A DNA stretch of 64,000 nucleotides from Psychrobacter pygoscelis. Lineage in GTDB: Bacteria > Pseudomonadota > Gammaproteobacteria > Pseudomonadales > Moraxellaceae. The stretch lies in contig NZ_RQRU01000001.1 in the NCBI RefSeq assembly GCF_004335015.1, positions 434,001 through 498,000 of the forward strand, given 5' to 3'. The notes beneath the pieces were generated by a model. That model did no database searches, was not told the origin of the DNA, and saw only the letters and a program-made list of their open reading frames with translations. This document shows, piece after piece, positions 36,409 to 44,646 of the stretch (position 1 is the first letter of the stretch; each line of letters begins with the position of its first letter). A program made the translations under genes and the position numbers.

Positions 36409-37557
36409 ATGAGCCAAGCAGTCCGTCCTTTAGGGGATGCCCACCTATATATTCCCACGCCTTCTCCTCGAAGCAGTGATCTACCTATGTCTGTAGCCAC
36501 GTCTGTGTCTTCATCTGTACCTACAACATCGGCTCCTGCTATAAACTCCTCAACCGCTAATATCTCAAACACGCAAACCACGCAAAAATTGACGGATAAT
36601 TTCTCTCGGCAATTGGCCTATCTACGACTGTCCATCACTGACTTTTGTAATTTTAGCTGTGAGTATTGCTTGCCGAATGGCTATCAAGGCAAACGGCCAA
36701 AGAATGAGCTTACCGTTGCAGAAATTGAGACCTTAGTGCGCGGCTTTGCTCAAGTTGGTACCAAAAAAGTACGCATTACTGGCGGTGAACCCTCAATCCG
36801 CCGTGATGTGGTCGATATAATCGATACGATTAAGCAGACTCCTGGTATCGAGACGGTAGCGATGACCAGTAATGGTTATAAGCTTGGGCGTCACCTAGCC
36901 GCGTGGCAAGCAGCAGGGTTGAATCAAATCAACATCAGTATCGACAGCTTCGATGCGGCTACCTTTCATAGTATGACTGGCTTTAATATATTGCCGCAGC
37001 TGCTGACTGATATGGATCAATTGCTTGAGACCACGGACATTAAGCTGAAAATAAATAGTATTTTGATGGCAGAGACCGCCTTTGATAATCTCATTAATGC
37101 GATGGCCTACATCAAAGATCGCCCTGTGACCTACCGCTTTATTGAGTTTATGCAGACCAGTGACAATAGCGATCTTTTCTTCGCCCAGCATGCTCACTCA
37201 GCCCTGATTACCAATTATTTGCTTAATCATGGCTGGCGGGCGCATGAGCGTGGTAGTAACGATGGTCCAGCGGTAGAATACAGCCACCCTGACTATGTCG
37301 GTCGTATCGGTATGATCGCACCTTACGCCGCGCATTTTTGTGACAGCTGTAATCGTCTACGGGTGAGCAGTCAAGGCAAGGTACATCTGTGCTTATTTGA
37401 CCAAGGCAATTATGACATTAGGCCTTATTTACAGAATCAAGACGTGGATGGACTGATCCAAACGCTACAAAGCTTTATGCCGATCAAGCCTGAGCATCAC
37501 CATCTCCATGAGTCCGATAGTGGCATCATGCATAACCTATCGATTATCGGCGGTTAG
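36409..37557 (+). CDS. moaA: GTP 3',8-cyclase MoaA
   Basis: A 382-residue radical-SAM enzyme, the first step of molybdenum cofactor synthesis. The radical-SAM cluster is CNFSCEYC (C-x3-C-x2-C), followed by RITGGEPSIRRD. The second cluster near the C-terminus is CDSCNRLR with a third Cys at VHLC. It ends in IIGG, the double glycine needed for activity. The first 65 residues or so are a Ser/Thr/Pro-rich extension not usual in MoaA. If a later start is used (Met27 at 36487) part of this is lost; no good ribosome-binding site decides it. Confidence 0.94.
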   Translation: MSQAVRPLGDAHLYIPTPSPRSSDLPMSVATSVSSSVPTTSAPAINSSTANISNTQTTQKLTDNFSRQLAYLRLSITDFCNFSCEYCLPNGYQGKRPKNELTVAEIETLVRGFAQVGTKKVRITGGEPSIRRDVVDIIDTIKQTPGIETVAMTSNGYKLGRHLAAWQAAGLNQINISIDSFDAATFHSMTGFNILPQLLTDMDQLLETTDIKLKINSILMAETAFDNLINAMAYIKDRPVTYRFIEFMQTSDNSDLFFAQHAHSALITNYLLNHGWRAHERGSNDGPAVEYSHPDYVGRIGMIAPYAAHFCDSCNRLRVSSQGKVHLCLFDQGNYDIRPYLQNQDVDGLIQTLQSFMPIKPEHHHLHESDSGIMHNLSIIGG

Positions 37558-37684
37558 AGAACCTAAAGCGTATAAGGCGCATGATGGCAGCGCCACTGTC
37601 TTCGGTTAAAGTCAAACTACAGAACAAGTAACTTACTGAATTTAACCTGCCAAATTTATTTTAATTATTAATTAAGGAGTCTCA

Positions 37685-38215
37685 ATGTCCAAGCCTGAAG
37701 CGAAATTTATTCCACTTAATATTGCGGTTTTAACCGTCTCTGACAGCCGCACGCTAGCAGAAGATACCTCGGGGCAATATCTCGCAGACTCCCTCACCGC
37801 TGCCGGACATAATCTTGCCGATCGCAAGCTTATTACTGATGATATTTATCAGATTCGCGCCGTGTTAAGTGCTTGGATAGCAGACCCTAACGTTCATGCT
37901 GTGATTACCACTGGTGGTACAGGATTCTATATTCGTGACAGTATGCCAGAGGCGGCCAGCGTGTTATTCGACAAGAGTATCGATGGCTTTGGCGAGATGT
38001 TTCGTCTGATATCTAAAGATGAGATTGGCATGTCTACCGTGCAATCGCGCGCGATTGCTGGCATGGCGAATGGTACGGGTATCTTTTGCTTGCCCGGCTC
38101 CTCAGGGGCCTGTCGAACTGGCTGGGAGCAGATTCTAAAAGAGCAATTCGATAGCCGCACTCGTCCCTGCAACTTTGTGCCCCACTTTTTACGCAGTAAC
38201 CCAACTCATGACTAA
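37685..38215 (+). CDS. moaB: Molybdopterin biosynthesis protein MoaB (MogA-like)
   Basis: A 176-residue MogA/MoaB-fold protein that adenylates molybdopterin before metal insertion, or acts in place of MogA. It has NIAVLTVSDSRTLAEDTSGQ, AVITTGGTGFYIRDSMPEA and PGSSGACRTGW, all typical. AAGGAG lies 6-7 bases before the ATG. Its last 8 bases overlap the start of mobA, so the two are coupled. Confidence 0.94.
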   Translation: MSKPEAKFIPLNIAVLTVSDSRTLAEDTSGQYLADSLTAAGHNLADRKLITDDIYQIRAVLSAWIADPNVHAVITTGGTGFYIRDSMPEAASVLFDKSIDGFGEMFRLISKDEIGMSTVQSRAIAGMANGTGIFCLPGSSGACRTGWEQILKEQFDSRTRPCNFVPHFLRSNPTHD

Positions 38216-39020
38216 TCAAACCAACAGTACGATCGACCCTGACACGACTGATAAGCTTGGTTCTACAGACAATAGCGACTTTTACGGCTTAGATAACCTA
38301 GCTGCTGTCGTTATTGTCGCAGGCGGCGAGTCAAAGAGAATGGGCTCAGCCAAAGCTCAACTCTCACTGCCCTCTAATGAGCGGCTTTTGGATTATCATG
38401 TGCGCCATGCCAGCCAGCTTGGCGTGCCAATTATGATCGCAGATAATGAGCGCGGTTTTACAGTGGATCAAGCGCTATTGCTTGACCCATCCACTGCCCC
38501 GCTACTGCATATCAAAGACTATCGCCCTACCATTGAGACAGCGGACAGTAAACCTGCTGGGGCATTGGCCGCTATTGCCTCTGCGATGCAGGTACTGACT
38601 GAGTTAGGTGGCAATCGAGCGTTATCCGCTAATGAAAGCCAAGCTTCAAGCACGCCAGAATGGCTGATGGTGCTTAGCTGTGACAGCTTAATTACGGCGA
38701 CTGACCTGTGGCAAGTACTACAGCCAGTCTTAACCAGAAATACTGCTAAGGCCAAGGCTCAAAATCTCTCGCCTGATGATAGTCAAAAGCAGTCTGTGAT
38801 CTGTCTGGCAGATGCTGATATTCCTTACCCCCTTTTGGGAGTTTATCACTTAGCTGTTTATCCTGAATTAATTAACTATCTGGATCGTGGTGAGCGCCGA
38901 GTGATTAAGTTCATTGAACCATTATACGAGCTGCTCCCTCTACCTTTAGAGTGGCAGCAGCTGGCTAATTTGAATACCCCAGATGACTTTAAAACGGCCT
39001 GTGCGCAGCTGTCGTTTTAA
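38208..39020 (+). CDS. mobA: Molybdenum cofactor guanylyltransferase MobA
   Basis: A 270-residue nucleotidyltransferase that adds GMP to make the bis-MGD form used by NarG. The N-terminal nucleotide loop is VVIVAGGESKRMGSAKAQL, and a later segment, LMVLSCDSLI, stands for the metal-binding Asp motif (usually PCD). The C-terminal part is degenerate compared with E. coli MobA and longer than the usual 195 residues. The ATG at 38208 lies inside the end of moaB; a GTG at 38175 is in frame but less likely. Need for MGD by NarG and gene position support the call. Confidence 0.87.
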   Translation: MTNQTNSTIDPDTTDKLGSTDNSDFYGLDNLAAVVIVAGGESKRMGSAKAQLSLPSNERLLDYHVRHASQLGVPIMIADNERGFTVDQALLLDPSTAPLLHIKDYRPTIETADSKPAGALAAIASAMQVLTELGGNRALSANESQASSTPEWLMVLSCDSLITATDLWQVLQPVLTRNTAKAKAQNLSPDDSQKQSVICLADADIPYPLLGVYHLAVYPELINYLDRGERRVIKFIEPLYELLPLPLEWQQLANLNTPDDFKTACAQLSF

Positions 39021-39085
39021 GCTCGCCGCTGCCTTATTCTTAGTTAATAAATCCTATATCCATTATCTTTAGACTGAAAAATGCT

Positions 39086-39598
39086 ATGAGCGAATCACAT
39101 TCTCAAACACCACCTGCTACTTTATCGCATCTCGACAGCGATGGTGATATCCATATGGTGGACGTCAGTGCTAAAACAGCGACGACTAGGCAAGCTTGCG
39201 CCTCAGGCTACGTGCGTTTTCCAGCAGATATCTATGCTCAAATTAAAGACGCCGACGGCATGACTAAGAAGGGTAGCATTACCCAAACGGCACATATCGC
39301 GGGCATTATGGCAGCCAAGCGCACCCATGACCTAATTCCGCTCTGTCACCCGCTACCACTAGATAAGATCGGTCTTACCTTTAGTTATGAAGACGCCGGT
39401 CACGCCATTGCAGTGACAGCGACGGTCAAGGTAACGCATAAAACTGGCGTTGAGATGGAGGCGCTAACAGCAGTCAGCGTCGCCTGCTTGACCCTATACG
39501 ACATGACCAAAGCATTATCGCATGACATTATTATCGATAATATTCGGCTGGTTACCAAAACGGGCGGTAAGTCGGATTATCAGCAGCCGTCTACCTGA
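39086..39598 (+). CDS. moaC: Cyclic pyranopterin monophosphate synthase MoaC
   Basis: A 170-residue enzyme that converts the MoaA product to cyclic pyranopterin monophosphate. Signatures are HMVDVSAKTATTRQA, AHIAGIMAAKRTHDLIPLCHPLPL and KTGVEMEALTAVSVACLTLYDMTKAL. Length and active-site blocks are normal. The ribosome-binding site is poor. It sits between mobA and moaD with short gaps and is probably in the same transcript. Confidence 0.96.
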   Translation: MSESHSQTPPATLSHLDSDGDIHMVDVSAKTATTRQACASGYVRFPADIYAQIKDADGMTKKGSITQTAHIAGIMAAKRTHDLIPLCHPLPLDKIGLTFSYEDAGHAIAVTATVKVTHKTGVEMEALTAVSVACLTLYDMTKALSHDIIIDNIRLVTKTGGKSDYQQPST

Positions 39599-39679
39599 CC
39601 TCTATAAATCAATGGGAATGATCGATTAATAATTTAGTACCATTTATTACCATCAGTAGTACTATCAGGAAAACCCAAT

Positions 39680-39922
39680 ATGAAAATTACGGTCTTATAT
39701 TTTGCCAGCTTAGCCGATAAAGCTGGCATTGCTCAAGAAACATTGACGCTTGAGCCGCCAGTAACGCTACCTGAACTGTTTGAGCAACTTAATGGCCAGT
39801 ATCATTTTGGCCGTGAGCAGTCGCAACTTGGCGTCGCTATTAATGATAGCTTTGCCGAGTGGTCAGATATGATTGAGGATGGTGACCAAGTTGCCTTTAT
39901 TCCGCCAGTCGCTGGTGGTTAA
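39680..39922 (+). CDS. moaD: Molybdopterin synthase sulfur carrier MoaD
   Basis: An 80-residue ubiquitin-like protein ending in FIPPVAGG; the terminal Gly-Gly carries the thiocarboxylate. AGGA lies 9-10 bases before the ATG. It acts with MoaE, encoded 115 bases downstream, to make molybdopterin from cyclic pyranopterin. Confidence 0.95.
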   Translation: MKITVLYFASLADKAGIAQETLTLEPPVTLPELFEQLNGQYHFGREQSQLGVAINDSFAEWSDMIEDGDQVAFIPPVAGG

Positions 39923-40037
39923 CTTATTAAAGCTTATGACCTTCGCTATTAATGCTGCTTAGGCTATTTTTATTGTTTAAAGCACATCTCCTTAGATAGC
40001 AAGTGATACTCATAATGACATTGAGCAAGTGGATACT

Positions 40038-40550
40038 ATGAATAATTCAAACTCTAAAGCAGAAGATACTGTTCATGAGCGCTCTATGCGTATCAATCGT
40101 AGCGCCGACGAAGCTTATAGCATTGCCCAGCAAGACGGCTTTGCGCTATTAGATATCGCGATTGACGAGGTCAGACTTAAAAACATGCTACAAGATGACA
40201 GCTGCGGCGCTTTAGCTACCTTTGAGGGCTGGGTTCGCAACCATAACAACGCTACTCAAGTATCCAAGCTCACCTACTACGGCTACGAAAACTTAGCGCT
40301 CAATCAAGGCCGCGCTATTATTGCAGAGGCCAAACGCCGCTTTGATATTACTCAAGCGGTTGCCATACATCGTATTGGTGCATTAGAGATTGGCGATATG
40401 GCGGTCTGGATTGGCGTGGCCTCAAGCCATCGCTATCCGGCATTTGATGCCTGCCGCTGGATACTAGACACCATTAAGGCTGATATTCCTATTTGGAAGC
40501 AAGAATACTACGGCGATAACTCTTCTGAGTGGCTGAGCAACAACGGATAA
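40038..40550 (+). CDS. moaE: Molybdopterin synthase catalytic subunit MoaE
   Basis: A 170-residue subunit. Typical blocks are CGALATFEGWVRNHN, LTYYGYENLA, IHRIGALEIGDMAVWIGVASSHRYPAF and ADIPIWKQEYYG with the active-site Lys. I chose ATG 40038; a GTG nine bases earlier and a later Met (MRINRSADEA) are possible. The latter would give a size closer to E. coli MoaE (150). It closes the moa run; a hemerythrin-type gene follows. Confidence 0.95.
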   Translation: MNNSNSKAEDTVHERSMRINRSADEAYSIAQQDGFALLDIAIDEVRLKNMLQDDSCGALATFEGWVRNHNNATQVSKLTYYGYENLALNQGRAIIAEAKRRFDITQAVAIHRIGALEIGDMAVWIGVASSHRYPAFDACRWILDTIKADIPIWKQEYYGDNSSEWLSNNG

Positions 40551-40679
40551 ACTCGAAAGAATCTATGGATGAAGTCTGGGGTCAATTTTAATAATCAACT
40601 TTAATCATTAGATTTGATGTTAATAGAATTGATATTAACAGTAACTCGGTTTCACAACCGCCTACTTAAAAGGATTATT

Positions 40680-41147
40680 ATGAAACGTGCCAAACAACTC
40701 CAGCCTTTATCCCGCGAGCATCATTTAGGCCTTCATCTTGGCCGTCATGGCAGAGAGTGCCCTGATAACCCTGCACAAATTAACCAACACTGGACCGCGC
40801 TGACCAACTATATTAATAAGGACATGACGCATCACTTTAGTATTGAGGATAATCTATTAGTCAATGCGTTAATGCCCTTTAAAGAACAAGATCCGGAAGT
40901 GGCAGCGGTACTGAAAACTCTCGAAGCGCAACATCATGAGTTAGACGAGTTATCGCAATTACCTGCCGGTCAAGATACGCCTACCATCGAGCAAGTACAT
41001 AAGCTTGCTAACGCCCTCTACGCTCATGTGCGCTTTGAAGAGCGGCAGCTGTTCCCTACTGCTGAGCAGTTTCTAAGCGAGGCAGAATTGGACGAGATCT
41101 ACGCCGCTAGCGCTGACAATGTCAAAAAGATTGATGAGCATCGATAA
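40680..41147 (+). CDS. Hemerythrin-domain (HHE) protein
   Basis: A 155-residue four-helix protein with the diiron histidine pattern: SREHHLGLHLGRH near the start, THHFSIEDNLL near residue 50, EAQHHELDEL near 85, and YAHVRFEERQLFP near 120. Such proteins bind O2 or NO or, like YtfE, take part in iron-sulfur repair after nitrosative damage. It lacks the N-terminal Cys domain of YtfE. Start is ATG 40680 with AAAAGGA 7-8 bases upstream. Its place between moaE and a YeaR-like gene suggests a role in NO defence, which is an inference. Confidence 0.88.
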   Translation: MKRAKQLQPLSREHHLGLHLGRHGRECPDNPAQINQHWTALTNYINKDMTHHFSIEDNLLVNALMPFKEQDPEVAAVLKTLEAQHHELDELSQLPAGQDTPTIEQVHKLANALYAHVRFEERQLFPTAEQFLSEAELDEIYAASADNVKKIDEHR

Positions 41148-41285
41148 CCGTAGCTCGAATGATTTTAGCGGCCTGCGGTTTAAATAAGCTGTTAGCCTTT
41201 TATAAGACAAGTTTTGTGAGACAAATTTACGAGTTAAGTTTGCTCGTTAAATGCCTATCTATAAGCCAATTTACAAGGAGTTACC

Positions 41286-41690
41286 ATGAGTCATCAAGTG
41301 ATACCTAGCCATTGGCGAGTAAAGCGCTCCACGCCCTTTTTTACCAAAGACAATGTTCCCCAAGCCTTACTGACGCATCACAATACTGCTGAAGGGGTGT
41401 TTGGTCAGATTTGCGTGATGCAAGGGGTCGTTACCTTTTATGGCTTTGCTAACGAAGAAGCGACAGAGCCTGAAAAAAAGGTAGTGATTAATGCGGGACA
41501 ATTTGCCACTAGCCCGCCGCAGTATTGGCACCGCGTAGAGTTAAGTGACGATGCCCAGTTTAATATTAACTTCTGGACTGACCCAAGCTTAAGCAATAGC
41601 AAAGAAGCTGGCAGTAATAAGATGTTTAACAGCTCTAAAATTCATAGCAAACCTATTGAAAAATTATTTGATAAACCAGAAGACAAGTAA
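41286..41690 (+). CDS. DUF1971 (YeaR/TehB-N-like) protein
   Basis: A 134-residue cupin-like protein. About residues 10-100 match DUF1971: KRSTPFFTKDNVPQALLTHHNTAEGVFGQICVMQG in outline, then FATSPPQYWHRVELSDDAQFNINFW. E. coli YeaR, of the same family, is induced by nitrate through NarL and repressed by NsrR. Here it sits at the end of the cofactor genes, next to the nsrR operon. AAGGAG is 7 bases before the ATG. I saw no NsrR-like site just upstream. Molecular function is unknown. Confidence 0.85.
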   Translation: MSHQVIPSHWRVKRSTPFFTKDNVPQALLTHHNTAEGVFGQICVMQGVVTFYGFANEEATEPEKKVVINAGQFATSPPQYWHRVELSDDAQFNINFWTDPSLSNSKEAGSNKMFNSSKIHSKPIEKLFDKPEDK

Positions 41691-41720
41691 AATCATTGCG
41701 TTTAAAAACCACTAAAAAAT

Positions 41721-41752
41721 AAGGTGTTGACTAAAAAAGCCAACACCTTTTA
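41721..41752. terminator. Terminator shared by convergent genes
   Basis: AAGGTGTTG pairs with CAACACCTT around an A-rich loop and is followed by TTTAT; the left side is A-rich. It lies between the YeaR-like gene and modB and can serve both directions. Confidence 0.8.
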
Positions 41753-41800
41753 TCTCAATAAGCTAATACTTAACGTATTTATTATCAGCATGTTTATTAG

Positions 41801-42514
41801 TTATGAGCGCTGGCCAAACTTATTGACGCTAGCAATGAGACTGACCATGACCATACCTAGGATGATAAGCACAAGGGACATGGTGTGCGCCGCCTCATAG
41901 TTTAGTGACTCCACCTGCTCGTAAATGGCAATAGACACCACCTTGGTCTCCCCAGCGATACTGCCACCAATCATCAGCACCACGCCAAACTCACCAATTG
42001 TATGCGCAAAGCTAATCAAACTACCAAGAATGATACCTACTTTGGCCTGCGGCAGTGCCACGGTCATAAAGCGGCGCAAGCGGCTAGACTCTAATAGCTG
42101 CGCCATCTCCGTCACACTTTTTGGAATTCGCAAAAACTGCGCATACACCGGTTGAATATAAAATGGCAGAGAGTAAATGATAGAGCCGATGACCAAGCCC
42201 TCAAAGGTAAAGGCTAAGGCACTAATATTATGCCGAGCGAGCCAGTGACCAACGCCAAAGCTCGGACTCATCAGCAGTAGTAAGTAAAAGCCAATGACAG
42301 TCGGCGGCAGCACTAATGGCATAGCAATCACCCCCATCAGCACTATCTTAAAGCGCTCAATGATACGTCGAGGGCTAGGCTTGGCCAACCAATAAGCGAG
42401 CGGCGTAGCGACCAGCAACAAACACAAAGTCGTGACGCCAGCTAGCTTGATACTCAGCCAGATTGGCCTGAGCATATCTAGCAAAAGCGGTGATAAAAGA
42501 GACGATTGCAGCAT
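41801..42514 (-). CDS. modB: Molybdate ABC transporter permease ModB
   Basis: A 237-residue inner-membrane permease with about five or six helices. The EAA loop for contact with the ATPase is visible as EMAQLLESSRLRRFMTVALPQAKVGI. The preceding MPLVLPPTVIGFYLL and following HTIGEFGVVLMIGGSIAGET are typical of ModB. It follows modA by 46 bases on the minus strand. No modC follows: the next gene is convergent and unrelated, so the ATPase must be encoded elsewhere or be shared. Confidence 0.95.
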   Translation of the reverse strand: MLQSSLLSPLLLDMLRPIWLSIKLAGVTTLCLLLVATPLAYWLAKPSPRRIIERFKIVLMGVIAMPLVLPPTVIGFYLLLLMSPSFGVGHWLARHNISALAFTFEGLVIGSIIYSLPFYIQPVYAQFLRIPKSVTEMAQLLESSRLRRFMTVALPQAKVGIILGSLISFAHTIGEFGVVLMIGGSIAGETKVVSIAIYEQVESLNYEAAHTMSLVLIILGMVMVSLIASVNKFGQRS

Positions 42515-42560
42515 CTTAACGTCGATGTCAGTGGGTGGTCGCTATAGTCTACTTGACTGC

Positions 42561-43436
42561 CTACTGAACCGCTACCGATTCTGAGGACTGCTGAACAGGC
42601 AGATACCCTGCTCGTGCAAATTGCTGTTGACCTGCCTCAGATTGTAAATACTCTGCAAAGTCGGCAGCACTAGACGACTCAGTGATGACTACGCCATCTT
42701 GCAAGATTGGTGGATAGGCGTCTGCAGGTAAGGTCGCAAACTGCGAATCGGGCGCCTTAACTGCCACTACCTGCGACTGTGCCACAAAGCCATAATCGAC
42801 ATTACCCGTGTGCGTATACTGAAAGGTCTGACCGATATTTTCAGCTTGGATTATCCGCTTTTGGGCGGTTAAATCTTGATAGAGCTGCTGCGACTCAAGG
42901 TAAGCTTTGGCGGATGCGCCATACGGTGCAAGCTCTGGATTAGCGATAGCGATCTTACTCGTCGGCTGCGAATTAATAATAGCAGTCAACGAAGTCTGGC
43001 TTAACGGGCCGATAGGTTGAGATTGCGTCACACTATATAGTGCCAATTGTCCTCGAGCATAAGTAAAGGGCTGCCGCGCTGGAGTATTTTGCCCCCGCTC
43101 TTGGATGAGCTTGGCAGGATAGTCTTGATTGGCAGCCAGATACAGATCATAGGGCGCACCCGCCTGAATTTGGGCAAATAGTTTCCCTGATGAGCCATAG
43201 GTTACCTCTATATCTTGCACGGATGAATGATGCTCAGCTTTATAATCGTCAATAATGAGGGGTAAGACATCGGCAAGGTTAGCTGCAGCAGCAATGTGCA
43301 ATACAGCACCCTCATTCGCTGAAGCAGAATCTGCAAGCGTGCGCTTAGCTTGACTTTGATCACTACAAGATATCAGCGCCACACTACTCGCTATAATCGC
43401 CCCTGTTAAAACTTTAGATCTAAAACGGTAACTCAC
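42561..43436 (-). CDS. modA: Molybdate-binding lipoprotein ModA
   Basis: A 291-residue substrate-binding protein. The signal peptide ends in a lipobox, VALISC, so it is probably a lipoprotein anchored in the membrane. VTYGSSGKLFAQIQAGAPYDLYLAAN and AIANPELAPYGASAKAYLE are ModA signatures around the oxyanion pocket. I chose the GTG at 43436: GGGAG lies 8 bases upstream and its first four bases overlap the nsrR stop (GTGA). A TTG five codons earlier is less likely. Coupling to nsrR ties molybdate uptake to NO control. Confidence 0.93.
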   Translation of the reverse strand: MSYRFRSKVLTGAIIASSVALISCSDQSQAKRTLADSASANEGAVLHIAAAANLADVLPLIIDDYKAEHHSSVQDIEVTYGSSGKLFAQIQAGAPYDLYLAANQDYPAKLIQERGQNTPARQPFTYARGQLALYSVTQSQPIGPLSQTSLTAIINSQPTSKIAIANPELAPYGASAKAYLESQQLYQDLTAQKRIIQAENIGQTFQYTHTGNVDYGFVAQSQVVAVKAPDSQFATLPADAYPPILQDGVVITESSSAADFAEYLQSEAGQQQFARAGYLPVQQSSESVAVQ

Positions 43437-43903
43437 TTCAATAACTCCCAAAGCATCTGTTCATTTTGGACAATGTCCGCCAATGTATAGCCATCCATTA
43501 CGGCTATAAAAGCTATTGTGGCTTCTCTGAAGATTCGCTTTAACCGGCAAGCTGGCTGAATAGCACAGGGCGCGCCTATACGCTCTTTTTGGCCAGCATC
43601 TGCGGTCTTATTCATGACTTCAAAACAAGGCACAACATCAAAGTCCGGTTCAGTTTGTCGAACCACATCGCCAAGATTAATCTGTTCGGCAGGACGACCT
43701 AAGCGAATACCGCCATTTTTCCCACGGACACTTTCAATAAATCCTAACTGGGCCAATTGATGAATAACTTTCGTTAAGTGACTCTTCGATATCTGATAAC
43801 TGTCCGCTATCTCGCTGATGGTGGCAAGTTTAGTCGCGTCAGGCATCACTGCCAAATACATTAGAGTGCGGAGCGCGTAATCGCTATAGTTGGTTAAGCG
43901 CAT
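43433..43903 (-). CDS. nsrR: NO-sensing transcriptional repressor NsrR
   Basis: A 156-residue Rrf2-family repressor. The winged helix includes ISKSHLTKVIHQLAQLGFIESVRGKNGGIRLG, as in NsrR. Cluster ligands are Cys93, Cys113 and Cys119 in ...VVPCFEV and GAPCAIQPACRLK. The spacing between the first and second Cys is 20, against 5 in E. coli NsrR (Cys91, Cys96, Cys102), so about 15 residues are inserted in the cluster loop. The C-terminal helix with YTLADIV is typical. AGGATT lies 6-7 bases before the ATG. It leads nsrR-modA-modB and is divergent from a CopD-like gene. Confidence 0.9.
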   Translation of the reverse strand: MRLTNYSDYALRTLMYLAVMPDATKLATISEIADSYQISKSHLTKVIHQLAQLGFIESVRGKNGGIRLGRPAEQINLGDVVRQTEPDFDVVPCFEVMNKTADAGQKERIGAPCAIQPACRLKRIFREATIAFIAVMDGYTLADIVQNEQMLWELLK

Positions 43904-43961
43904 AAGAATCCTATAGACTGGAGTTTATATCCAATAAAATGGATTAAAAGATGAGTATATA

Positions 43962-43984
43962 ATGCCATATTTCAAATGAATGTT
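43962..43984. promoter_or_regulatory. Candidate NsrR operator between nsrR and CopD-like gene
   Basis: Left half ATGCCATATTT and right half AAATGAATGTT, separated by one base. The right half is identical to that of the nnrS site. On the plus strand a TATAAT box (43984-43989) begins at the edge of the site, and on the minus strand a TATACT box lies just beyond it, so one operator could control both directions, including nsrR itself. Confidence 0.6.
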
Positions 43985-44027
43985 ATAATAAACCATTGAT
44001 TAATAGCTACTCCGAGACTTAAGCTTT

Positions 44028-44468
44028 ATGCTCAATTACCTTTTAATCGCGCATTTATTAGCGGCAACTATCTGGACCGGTGGCCACTTAATATTAGCGA
44101 TTGGTGTTCTTCCCAAGGTGCTGATTAGCCGCCACATCGAGACTTTGATCGCTTTTGAAAGTCAATTCGAAAAAGTTGGCATGCCAGCCTTGGCTATCCA
44201 AGTAGTAACCGGCTTGTGGATGGCGCACAGAATGCTGCCAGATGTCCACTCTTGGTTCACCTTAAACAATGATATTAGTATGTTAATCAGTCTGAAGCTG
44301 GCAATACTCCTGACGACAATTATCGTTGCGCTTCATGCTCGCTTTCGCGTCATCCCCACCCTTCAAGACAGCTCACTTAATTGGTTCGCAGCCCACATCT
44401 TTACTGTCACTGCCTTGTCCGTAGGCTTCGTCATTGTGGGCAGTCTATTTCGCACTGGGCTTGGTTAA
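44028..44468 (+). CDS. CopD-like four-helix membrane protein
   Basis: A 146-residue protein with four membrane helices (about 3-28, 52-70, 85-108 and 120-142). Histidines His9 and His20 in helix 1, His103 at the end of helix 3 and His123 in helix 4 are placed as in heme-b or copper-binding membrane proteins. The closest pattern I recognise is the CopD/DUF2269-like family. It has no known enzymatic motif. It is divergent from nsrR and shares its candidate NsrR operator, and nnrS lies just downstream on the other strand, so a role in NO or heme handling is suggested. Confidence 0.7.
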   Translation: MLNYLLIAHLLAATIWTGGHLILAIGVLPKVLISRHIETLIAFESQFEKVGMPALAIQVVTGLWMAHRMLPDVHSWFTLNNDISMLISLKLAILLTTIIVALHARFRVIPTLQDSSLNWFAAHIFTVTALSVGFVIVGSLFRTGLG

Positions 44469-44646
44469 CAAATACAGCAGTTAGCTCAAGCATAAATTAG
44501 CTTATAAAATACTATCGTAAACCAATAACTGCGCTCTAATAACCTTATACTTCCCTTGATACAAACTCATAAAGTGACTGAGATCGAATAAGGGTCGAAT
44601 AATTATTCCCAGCCACTCTATAGACCGTTAATGCCTCTTAGCACTA

